Of a stretch of DNA of 7,261 nt, positions 1-5,575 are shown piece after piece. Below the pieces are notes generated by a model. It was not told where the DNA came from. It did not search any database and worked only from the letters and a program-made list of their open reading frames with translations. The position numbers and the translations under genes are program-made. The DNA comes from Pseudomonadota bacterium (GTDB lineage: Bacteria; Pseudomonadota; Alphaproteobacteria; Rhizobiales; Xanthobacteraceae), in NCBI GenBank assembly GCA_023432845.1, contig JAEZEY010000306.1, forward strand, positions 1-7,261, read 5' to 3'. Position 1 is the first letter of the stretch, and each line of letters starts with the position of its first letter.

Positions 1-90
1 GCGGGTCGCGCCGTGACCCGGTGATCTCGTTTAGGGGCGCATTGTGCCCTCCTAAGCGAGATGGCCGGGTCAAGCCCGCACATGACGACG
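1..90. repeat. Long imperfect palindrome, REP-like intergenic repeat (cut by window edge)
   Basis: The stretch folds into a long hairpin. GACCCGG at 15-21 pairs with CCGGGTC at 65-71, ATCTCG at 24-29 with CGAGAT at 57-62, TTAGG at 31-35 with CCTAA at 51-55, and GGC at 36-38 with GCC at 46-48 around a 7-base loop. The mismatches are TG against GG (22-23/63-64) and one at 30/56. An outer stem GCGGG (1-5) with CCCGC (75-79) may extend it. The minus-strand reading CGTCATG...CGGGCTTGACCCGGCCATC resembles, from memory, the palindromic intergenic repeats scattered through Rhizobiales genomes. It lies about 20 bases past the ptsN stop and could act as a transcript-end stabiliser or factor-dependent terminator. 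There is no T-tract, so an intrinsic terminator is unlikely. The left end may lie outside the window. Confidence 0.6.
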
Positions 91-108
91 TTATGCGAAA
101 TTAGAAGT

Positions 109-576
109 CTAAGCCGCGCTGCTCTGCGGCATCGCCAGCACGGCGTATAGCGCGTCGGTGCCGGTCGACTCGCGCAGCTTTCGCGCGATCTCCGGATCGC
201 GCAACAAACGCGCCACGCGCGCCAGCGCCTTCAAGTGATCAGCGCCCGCGGCTTCCGGCGCCAGCAGCAGGAAGATCAGATCGACCGGCTGCGAGTCGAG
301 CGCTTCGAAATCGATCGGCCGCTCCAGCCGCGCGAACAATCCAAACAGACGCCCAAGCTTCGGCAGCTTGCCATGCGGAATGGCGATACCGTTGCCGACC
401 GCGGTCGAGCCGAGCTTCTCACGCTGCAGCAGGATCTCGAAGATCGCGCGCTCGCTCTGCCCCGTCAGTTCGGCGGCACGCGCTGCAAGTTCCTGCAGCG
501 CCTGCTTCTTGCCGTTGGCCTTGAGCGCCGGAATGATCGCGGCCGGCGCTACTATATCGGTAAGCGTCATGGTCAT
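109..576 (-). CDS. ptsN: PTS IIA-like nitrogen regulatory protein (EIIA-Ntr)
   Basis: This encodes a 155-residue EIIA domain of the mannitol/fructose-IIA fold, the cytosolic output protein of the nitrogen phosphotransfer chain (EI-Ntr, NPr, EIIA-Ntr). The phosphorylated histidine is visible as His68 in the IAIPHGK motif. Other family hallmarks are REKLGSTAVGNG just before it, PIDFEALDSQPVDLIFLLLAP (about 87-107) and DHLKALARVARLLRD (about 113-127). Length matches the family. Two in-frame ATGs lie at 576 and 570; the second aligns better with the usual family start (M-x-x-TDIVAP) and neither has a strong ribosome binding site. It lies 141 bp after hpf on the same strand, the standard rpoN-hpf-ptsN order. 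In relatives EIIA-Ntr tunes potassium transport, carbon/nitrogen balance and stringent signalling; which of these applies here is not visible in the sequence. Confidence 0.95.
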   Translation of the reverse strand: MTMTLTDIVAPAAIIPALKANGKKQALQELAARAAELTGQSERAIFEILLQREKLGSTAVGNGIAIPHGKLPKLGRLFGLFARLERPIDFEALDSQPVDLIFLLLAPEAAGADHLKALARVARLLRDPEIARKLRESTGTDALYAVLAMPQSSAA

Positions 577-679
577 GTCCGGATGACGGAAATGGCGGCG
601 AGCGTTTGTTCGGGTTGTCTGAGGGGTGAAGGCGGCGGACCATAGGAGGCGCGTCGGGCGCCGTCAATGGCCCACAAGT

Positions 680-720
680 AATTGGAATCACTTCCAATTG
701 TGAAATTGTATGACACGTCA
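680..720. other. Hairpin and small palindrome in the hpf-ptsN spacer
   Basis: Within an AT-rich patch of an otherwise GC-rich region, AATTGGAA (680-687) and TTCCAATT (692-699) form a perfect 8-bp inverted repeat around a 4-base loop. About 12 bases away TGAC-AC-GTCA (711-720) is a second palindrome that includes the hpf stop codon. No T-tract follows on the minus strand, so this is not a convincing intrinsic terminator. It could be an operator for a ptsN promoter, an mRNA processing or stability element, or chance. No strong -35/-10 pair is evident here. Confidence 0.4.
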
Positions 721-1029
721 GCCGCCACGGCGGGCCTGATTGTCCTTTCGCCGGCGCTTATAGCGGCGCAGTCTTTTCTCGATATTGGTCGCCGCTTCAT
801 CGGCGCTTCCATACGCATCGACGGCCTCTCCACGCGCTTCGAGCGAGGCCCCGGAGTCCAGATGCAAGACGCATTCCGTTCGAAAGCCGAAGCCGTCACG
901 GCCGACGGTGGCGTGGCCGGAATAACCGCCGCGAAAATATTTGGCGGTCGCTTCCTCGACCCTGTCCGTGATGCGCTGTTGCAGCGACGTGCCGATGCTG
1001 ATGTTCTTCCCCGAGACGCGTAAAGGCAT
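718..1029 (-). CDS. hpf: Ribosome hibernation promoting factor, short form (S30AE domain)
   Basis: This is a 103-residue protein of the HPF/YfiA (ribosome-associated inhibitor) family. Such proteins bind the mRNA/tRNA channel of the 30S subunit and silence ribosomes in stationary phase. Visible family features are the N-terminal MPLRVSGKNISIG strand, RITDRVEEATAKYF helix, the DGFGFRTECVLHL strand, and the second helix DAYGSADEAATNIEKRLRRYK followed by a basic tail. The start at 1029 was chosen over the upstream in-frame ATG at 1122 because the family begins exactly there and an AGGAGG ribosome binding site lies 8 bases before it. The protein stops right after the N-terminal domain; the rhizobial versions I know run to about 190-200 residues with a C-terminal dimerisation domain, and the 141 bp before ptsN do not encode it in any frame I can read. 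It follows rpoN in the usual order. Confidence 0.9.
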   Translation of the reverse strand: MPLRVSGKNISIGTSLQQRITDRVEEATAKYFRGGYSGHATVGRDGFGFRTECVLHLDSGASLEARGEAVDAYGSADEAATNIEKRLRRYKRRRKDNQARRGG

Positions 1030-1079
1030 AGACGTGGCCTCCTTGTCTTTGGTCTTCTTGGGACTTCTCAAGCTCCGTC

Positions 1080-1103
1080 GACCGGCGCCGGGCAGTGCCG
1101 GTC
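1080..1103 (-). other. Hairpin in the hpf 5' leader
   Basis: GACCGGC at 1080-1086 and GCCGGTC at 1097-1103 are a perfect 7-bp inverted repeat with a 10-base loop. It sits about 50 bases upstream of the hpf start codon, inside the predicted leader if the promoter at 1127-1154 is used. It could influence leader stability or stop read-through from rpoN, but there is no T-tract after it. Function is unknown. Confidence 0.4.
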
Positions 1104-1126
1104 TCGATCCCAGCAGCCTCAATCAT

Positions 1127-1154
1127 ATCATGTGGGAATCGTTCCGAAGGTCAA
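1127..1154 (-). promoter_or_regulatory. Candidate sigma-70-type promoter for hpf-ptsN
   Basis: On the minus strand TTGACC (1149-1154, five of six consensus bases) is followed after 16 bases by CATGAT (1127-1132, four of six). An alternative -10, TGATAT, follows after 18 bases. This sits in the 201-bp gap between rpoN and hpf and would give a leader of about 90 nucleotides. It would allow hpf and ptsN to be transcribed independently of rpoN, which fits the growth-phase dependence of hibernation factors. It is a motif match only. Confidence 0.4.
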
Positions 1155-1207
1155 TGCCCGTGCGTGCAACTTTCGGCGTGTACGCAACGTTAATGTTTTT
1201 GCCCGCT

Positions 1208-1246
1208 CGCCGATCACGTAGCGGCGCCGATCACGCGTTAGCGGCG
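1208..1246. repeat. Short tandem duplication across the rpoN stop codon
   Basis: CGCCGATCACG occurs at 1208-1218 and again at 1225-1235. Each copy is followed by TAGCGGCG (1219-1226) or, with three extra bases, by CGTTAGCGGCG (1236-1246). The two units overlap by two bases with a 17-base period. The second unit holds the last codons and TGA stop of rpoN, and the first lies just downstream. Each unit can also form a small CGCCG/CGGCG hairpin. It looks like a local duplication; whether it has a role in 3'-end formation is unknown. Confidence 0.6.
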
Positions 1247-2808
1247 AGTTTCTCGCGCCGGCGCTGCACTGACGACGGAATGCGCATGGCTTCGCGGTAT
1301 TTGGCGACGGTGCGGCGCGCAATATCGATGCCGGCGCCACGCAGCTTCTCGACAATGGTATCGTCGGACAAAACGTCACTGGGACATTCTGCATCAATCA
1401 ATGTGCGGATGCGATGACGCACGGCTTCCGCCGAATGCGCTTCACCGCCATCGGCGGATGCGATCGACGACGTGAAGAAGTATTTCAATTCAAAAATACC
1501 GCGGCTGGTCGCCATATATTTGTTCGCGGTTACGCGCGACACCGTCGACTCATGCATGCCGATGGCATCGGCGACGGTCTTCAGATTGAGCGGCCTTAAG
1601 TGCTGCACGCCCTTGGCAAAGAAGCCGTCCTGCTGACGCACGATCTCGCTCGAAACCTTGAGGATGGTCTTGGCACGCTGATCGAGCGCGCGCACCAGCC
1701 AGGTCGCGGTCTGCAGGCAATCGGCAAGATAGGCCTTGTCCTTGTCGCTGCGCGCCGTCTTCGACACCTGGGCATGATACTTCTGGGCGATAAGAACCCT
1801 CGGCAGCGTGTCCGAATTGAGTTCCACCAGCCAGGTTCCATCGGGGGCGGCGCGCACGAAAACATCGGGCACGATCGGCTGCACCAAGGTCGAACCGAAG
1901 GCGAGACCGGGCTTGGGATTGAGGCTCCGTATCTCACCGATCATGTCGATGAGGTCTTCGTCATCGACGCCGCAGAGGCGGCGCAGCGCCGCCAGGTCGC
2001 GCTTGGCCAGCAGCGGTAGGTTCTCTACCAATTTCTGCATTGCTGGATCGAAGCGGTCACGTTCTTTCAGTTGCAGCGACAGACATTCGGTGAGGTTGCG
2101 CGCGCAGATGCCGGGCGGGTCGAGCGCCTGCAGAGCCGACAGCACCGCTTCGACATCGGCGACAGAACAGCCGAGCTTGTCGGCGACGGACTCGAGGTCG
2201 CCGGTGAGGTAGCCGGTCTCGTCGACCATATCGATGAGATACTGGCCGATCAGCCGCTCCTTGTGGTCGCCGATCGCCAGCACCATCTGCTCGGCGAGAT
2301 GGTCGCCGAGCGTCACCTCGGCGGAGACGAAGGCTTCCAGATTGTAGTCGCCGTCGGCGCCGCCACCCGAGCCTGACCATTCGGAATAGGCCGGCGGCGG
2401 CGCTTCGGCCGGCGCGGATTTCTCTCGGCCGTCGTCCGGAAAGACATTCTCGAGTTCGGTACCGAGGCCCTGTTCGATCGACGAACGGCTGGTCTCGAGA
2501 TCGGCGCCGATCCAGTCCTGCGCACCATCATACGCGCCGTCCTGGCCGAACTCCTGGGCCCCGTCGGGGCCGCCCTCGCCGTCGCTCAGGCCGTCGATGT
2601 CGCCGCCGCCGCTGCCATGCTCATTCGCCTCGGCAGGGCCGTCTTCGGCGCTGCCGCGCTCGAGCAGCGGGTTCTTTTCGAGCTCGTTCTCGACATAGGC
2701 TTGGAGATCGAGACTCGAGAGCTGCAGCAGCTTGATGGCCTGCATCAGCTGCGGCGTCATCACCAGTGCTTGCGTCTGGCGGAACTCGAGTCGTTGCGAC
2801 AACGCCAT
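1231..2808 (-). CDS. rpoN: RNA polymerase sigma-54 factor
   Basis: This encodes the alternative sigma factor that directs RNA polymerase to -24/-12 promoters and needs AAA+ enhancer-binding activators such as NtrC or NifA. The 525-residue protein is full length. Region I, residues 1-50, is Gln/Leu-rich (QRLEFRQTQALVMTPQLMQAIKLLQL). Region II, about 51-160, is an acidic Gly/Asp-rich linker. The core-binding region spans about 165-300. The C-terminal DNA-binding part has a helix-turn-helix at about 409-432 (LKTVADAIGMHESTVSRVTA) and the diagnostic RpoN box ARRTVAKYRE at 497-506, which reads the -24 element. The ATG at 2808 gives the canonical MALSQRLEFRQ start; its ribosome binding site is weak. 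It lies between lptB (138-bp gap upstream) and hpf (downstream), an order conserved across Proteobacteria. I found no sigma-54 promoter motif upstream, so self-regulation is not evident. Confidence 0.98.
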   Translation of the reverse strand: MALSQRLEFRQTQALVMTPQLMQAIKLLQLSSLDLQAYVENELEKNPLLERGSAEDGPAEANEHGSGGGDIDGLSDGEGGPDGAQEFGQDGAYDGAQDWIGADLETSRSSIEQGLGTELENVFPDDGREKSAPAEAPPPAYSEWSGSGGGADGDYNLEAFVSAEVTLGDHLAEQMVLAIGDHKERLIGQYLIDMVDETGYLTGDLESVADKLGCSVADVEAVLSALQALDPPGICARNLTECLSLQLKERDRFDPAMQKLVENLPLLAKRDLAALRRLCGVDDEDLIDMIGEIRSLNPKPGLAFGSTLVQPIVPDVFVRAAPDGTWLVELNSDTLPRVLIAQKYHAQVSKTARSDKDKAYLADCLQTATWLVRALDQRAKTILKVSSEIVRQQDGFFAKGVQHLRPLNLKTVADAIGMHESTVSRVTANKYMATSRGIFELKYFFTSSIASADGGEAHSAEAVRHRIRTLIDAECPSDVLSDDTIVEKLRGAGIDIARRTVAKYREAMRIPSSVQRRREKLAANA

Positions 2809-2922
2809 CTCTGGGGTTTCCCGGCGGAAACTGGTCCGATTCTTGCTTGTTACGCTATACGACTTTCATTCAGCAGGGAAGCCGGGATTCCGCGCTGCGG
2901 CATTGCCTATTTATTGGGCGCT

Positions 2923-2945
2923 ACCGGTTCTGGGCCGGTCGACCG
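2923..2945 (-). other. Overlapping palindromes just after the lptB stop
   Basis: ACCGG (2923-2927) pairs with CCGGT (2935-2939), and an overlapping perfect 10-base palindrome CGGTCGACCG lies at 2936-2945, directly next to the lptB stop codon. The two folds exclude each other. There is no T-run on the minus strand, so an intrinsic terminator is not supported and lptB-rpoN read-through remains likely. The rest of the 138-bp gap (2809-2946) shows only a weak promoter-like TATAGC and no strong -35. Confidence 0.3.
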
Positions 2946-2946
2946 A

Positions 2947-3852
2947 TCACATCCTGAACTCTTCACCGAGGTAGAGCCGACGGACGTCTGGGTTGTTCAC
3001 GATATCCTCAGGCCGCCCCTCCATGAGCACCTCACCCGAATAGATGATGTAGGCGCGGTCGGTCAGGCCGAGCGTCTCGCGAACATTGTGGTCGGTAATC
3101 AGGACGCCGATGCCGCGGTTGGTGAGGTGACGCACCAACTGCTGGATGTCGCCGACGGCGATCGGATCAATGCCGGCGAAGGGCTCGTCGAGCAGCATGT
3201 AGCTCGGCCGCGTCGCCAGGGCGCGAGCGATTTCCACGCGGCGGCGCTCGCCGCCCGACAGCGCGATTGTCGGCGTCTTGCGCAGCCGGGTGATGTTGAA
3301 TTCCTCAAGCAGCGCCTTGAGGTCGGCGTCACGGCGGCGGCGATCCGGCTCCACTACTTCGAGCACGGCGCGGATATTCTCTTCGACATTGAGCCCTCGG
3401 AAGATCGAGGCTTCCTGCGGCAAATAGCCGACGCCGAGACGCGCGCGCTGATACATCGGCAGCGGGGTGACGTCGTAGCCATCAAGCTCGATGCGGCCGC
3501 GATCGGCCTTGATCAGGCCGGTGATCATATAAAAAACGGTGGTCTTGCCGGCGCCGTTGGGCCCGAGCAGACCGACCGCTTCACCGCGGCGGACATAGAG
3601 CGTGACGCCCTTGACCACCATGCGGCTGCCGAAGCTCTTTTCCACGCTGTGGGCGGCGAGGTAATGCCGCGCCGCCTGGCGTGCGCCGCTGCGCTGCGCC
3701 TGCTGCTGGGGTTGCTGCACCGGTTGCCGCGCCTGTTGAGCGACCGGCTGACCGGGATGCTGCGGCTGCCGCCCCATAGGAGCATTCGCCTGCGCCGGTG
3801 AAGCGGCGCGGCGCGCAGGCTGCCGCCGGCGAAACAGCGAGATGATGTTCAC
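2947..3852 (-). CDS. lptB: LPS export ABC transporter ATP-binding protein LptB
   Basis: This is the cytoplasmic ATPase of the LptB2FGC transporter, which pulls lipopolysaccharide from the inner membrane and pushes it along the LptA bridge. In its 301 residues the ABC motifs are all present: Walker A GPNGAGKT (97-104), Q-loop Gln146 in YLPQEASIFRGL, signature LSGGE (198-202), Walker B YMLLDEP with catalytic Glu223, and switch His255 in ITDHNVRE. The ending YLGEEFRM is typical of LptB. The first 60 residues or so are a Gln/Pro/Arg/Ala-rich, probably disordered extension missing from the roughly 240-residue E. coli protein. The start is a GTG at 3852; an in-frame TGA a short way upstream rules out a longer protein, and the next ATG is codon 26 (3777). 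The start is therefore less certain than the function. It lies between lptA and rpoN on the same strand. Confidence 0.96.
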   Translation of the reverse strand: MNIISLFRRRQPARRAASPAQANAPMGRQPQHPGQPVAQQARQPVQQPQQQAQRSGARQAARHYLAAHSVEKSFGSRMVVKGVTLYVRRGEAVGLLGPNGAGKTTVFYMITGLIKADRGRIELDGYDVTPLPMYQRARLGVGYLPQEASIFRGLNVEENIRAVLEVVEPDRRRRDADLKALLEEFNITRLRKTPTIALSGGERRRVEIARALATRPSYMLLDEPFAGIDPIAVGDIQQLVRHLTNRGIGVLITDHNVRETLGLTDRAYIIYSGEVLMEGRPEDIVNNPDVRRLYLGEEFRM

Positions 3853-3877
3853 CCGGTGACCCCGCGGTGCGTGAGAA

Positions 3878-3900
3878 GGCCGGCGCCATCAGGGCCGGCC
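3878..3900 (-). other. GC-rich hairpin in the lptA-lptB spacer
   Basis: GGCCGGC (3878-3884) and GCCGGCC (3894-3900) are a perfect 7-bp inverted repeat with a 9-base loop, about 25 bases upstream of the GTG start of lptB. On the minus strand it is followed by TTCTC, too short a T-run for a confident terminator. It might attenuate or stabilise the lptB mRNA. The remainder of the 157-bp spacer (3853-4009) shows no gene and no clear promoter. Confidence 0.4.
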
Positions 3901-4009
3901 GGTAACGACGACGTCTGTTGGCGAAAGCCTAGCTGATTCCCGACCCTAACAGGCCCGGATCGGTCAGCCGAATTCATGGCTTGCGGCCTAACGGTTGCGA
4001 GAAGCCCGG

Positions 4010-4714
4010 TCAATTGGGCGGCCGCAGCTGCAGGGGCGCCGCCGTGGGCGCCTTGGGCGCTTCGCGGGGCGTCGCCGGCGTCGTGGGTGCCGCTTCGCCA
4101 TTGCCGCTCGGCAGGAACAGGCCCTGCACACGTCCGCGGCTGTTCTTGCCGGATTCGACGCGCGACACGCCGCTGGTCAGATCAACCACCAGCCTTTCGC
4201 CGCGCAGCACGTTCTTGCCCTGGGTCATGACGACATTGCCGGTGAGCGTCACCGTATTGGTCGTCATGTCGAAGATTCCGGTCTCGCCGGTCGCGGTCTG
4301 GTCTTTTTGCGTGACAACGACGTCGCCGCGCGCTTCGAGCCGCTTGATCTTCTGGCTGCCGCCCGGACCCGCAGCCGCCGCCGGCATCGGCTTGCCGCCC
4401 GACTGCGCGCCGGATGAGGCGCCGCCCTCCTGTTCGTAGAATACGACCAGCGCGTGGCTGCGCATGGCAGTGTCGCCCTGCTTCACACGCACGTCGCCGG
4501 AGAAGGTCGCGACCTTGTCCTTGTCACGAACTTCGAGCGTGTTCGATTCGATGTGCACCGGCTCATCGCGATTCTGCGAGAAACCCTGCAGCGCGTTGGG
4601 CGGGCCCTTGTTCTGCTGCGCCTGTCCTTGTCCCTGGGCTTGCGCTGTCGCCGTGGCGAGCCCGAGCGTGACGACGGCGAGAGAGATAATGCTGATGTAC
4701 CGAAGCGACATCAT
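4010..4714 (-). CDS. lptA: LPS transport periplasmic protein LptA (OstA-like)
   Basis: This is the periplasmic bridge protein that carries lipopolysaccharide between the LptC and LptD jellyrolls. The 234-residue product begins with a signal peptide (hydrophobic about 8-20, likely cut after Ala24 or Ala26, ATAQA). An OstA/LptA beta-jellyroll follows at about 51-200, with repeating strands such as VHIESNTLEVRDKDKVATFSG, GDVVVTQKDQTATGETGIFD and NTVTLTGNVVMTQGKNVLRGERLVVDLTSG. A Gly/Ala/Pro-rich insert at about 95-121 splits the jellyroll, and a Pro/Ala-rich tail (about 203-234) follows it; neither is present in E. coli LptA. The start ATG (4714) overlaps the lptC stop as ATGA, indicating translational coupling; a second ATG follows immediately. 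It is co-directional with lptC upstream and lptB downstream. Confidence 0.93.
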   Translation of the reverse strand: MMSLRYISIISLAVVTLGLATATAQAQGQGQAQQNKGPPNALQGFSQNRDEPVHIESNTLEVRDKDKVATFSGDVRVKQGDTAMRSHALVVFYEQEGGASSGAQSGGKPMPAAAAGPGGSQKIKRLEARGDVVVTQKDQTATGETGIFDMTTNTVTLTGNVVMTQGKNVLRGERLVVDLTSGVSRVESGKNSRGRVQGLFLPSGNGEAAPTTPATPREAPKAPTAAPLQLRPPN

Positions 4715-5424
4715 CGTGCGGGAATCTTCTCTTTAGGCAGCGGCTGACCATTGAGCATCACCGTCATGGCGACACCGTTCTCGAAGCGGATGACGTCGCC
4801 TGAGTTGATGATCTCCAGCCGCTTGGCATTGAGAATACCCTGCAACATCTCGAGTTCGACCGGTTTTTCCGATACGACATTGCCGGTGCGAACATCGATC
4901 AAAGCCTCGGTCAGACGACCCTTGTAGCCGGTATCCGACGACAAAAGGATCTGCTGCTCGAGCTTGAGCGTTTCCTTCTTGGTGTCGTAGAGGCCGGTGG
5001 CCGCCGTCATCTTCATCGTACTCTTGTCTTCCATCTGCACCTTGGCGTCGATCTTGCGCAGCTCGACGAAGTCCGGCTTGGTGAGATCCTGCGCGGCCGC
5101 CTCGGCGACGAATTCATAGGCGCGCTGATCCTTGGTGAAGCCCGACAGCCGCGGCTTCTCCATCGTGATCTTGGTGCCGGACACGACCAGATTGTCGAGG
5201 TTGACCGGCAGCCCCTTCAGCATCCGCGCCGGATTGAAATAGGAAACCAGAAACGCGCCGACCAGGACGACAATGATCGTCACCGGAATGGCGATACGCA
5301 AGAACCGCACCATGCGGCTATGGCTGCGCGCATTGCGAAACGCGCGTTCGTTCTGCGACTGGCTCCTCACCCAGTGCGCGCGCGCCGTCTCAACATCGAC
5401 TTTGGCTGCGATGACCCGGTTCAT
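4711..5424 (-). CDS. lptC: LPS export system periplasmic/inner-membrane protein LptC
   Basis: This is the bitopic inner-membrane component that receives lipopolysaccharide from LptB2FG and hands it to LptA. The 237-residue product has a cytoplasmic N-terminus of about 40 residues, one membrane segment at about 42-63 (FLRIAIPVTIIVVLVGAFLV), then a periplasmic LptC jellyroll. Typical stretches are LDNLVVSGTKITMEKPRLSGF, AYEFVAEAA, MTAATGLYDTKKETLKLEQQI and GNVVSEKPVELEML. The frame stays open far upstream into rnd, but that part is Arg-rich shadow sequence. I place the start at the ATG at 5424 because a cytoplasmic tail like this is normal for rhizobial LptC; an AAGGAG lies a little far upstream (18 bases), so the exact start is uncertain. 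Its TGA stop overlaps the lptA start. The C-terminus VAMTVMLNGQPLPKEKIPAR is family-like. Confidence 0.9.
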   Translation of the reverse strand: MNRVIAAKVDVETARAHWVRSQSQNERAFRNARSHSRMVRFLRIAIPVTIIVVLVGAFLVSYFNPARMLKGLPVNLDNLVVSGTKITMEKPRLSGFTKDQRAYEFVAEAAAQDLTKPDFVELRKIDAKVQMEDKSTMKMTAATGLYDTKKETLKLEQQILLSSDTGYKGRLTEALIDVRTGNVVSEKPVELEMLQGILNAKRLEIINSGDVIRFENGVAMTVMLNGQPLPKEKIPAR

Positions 5425-5553
5425 GCTGTGAAGCCGTTCGCGCTCCTTGTGCAACTCGAAAGAGAAGCCCCCGCCCCCGATCGCGCCGCAAACTGCCGGG
5501 AGATTATGGCCCCTGCACGGCGGAAAAAAGCACTTCGGACGCGTCAACGCTGC

Positions 5554-5575
5554 AAAAATCGGGTTTTTCAGCCCG
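5554..5575 (-). terminator. Weak candidate terminator at the end of rnd
   Basis: On the minus strand CGGG (5572-5575) and CCCG (5560-5563) can pair around an 8-base loop that contains the rnd stop codon, and the stem is followed by ATTTTT (5554-5559). The stem has only four pairs, so termination would be partial at best. If real it would separate rnd from the lpt genes. The 143-bp gap before lptC (5425-5567) also has a promoter-like CATAAT with a poor -35. Confidence 0.25.

Noticed and set aside
564..710. Likeness to lac operator/lacZ start (ACAATTTCACA and ATGACCATGA) suggesting vector sequence
   Set aside because: The matches are short and about 125 bases apart, with the spacing and flanks of the lac region missing. 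The ATG belongs to a genuine ptsN.
1030..1122. Longer hpf start at 1122
   Set aside because: The extra 31 residues are not HPF-like, and the internal ATG at 1029 has a strong AGGAGG at proper spacing and matches the family start.
2617..3801. A 394-codon open frame on the plus strand opposite rpoN and lptB
   Set aside because: It lies antisense to two certain genes and spans their spacer. Its product is an Arg/His/Ala-rich mix without recognisable motifs, which is common for shadow frames in GC-rich DNA.
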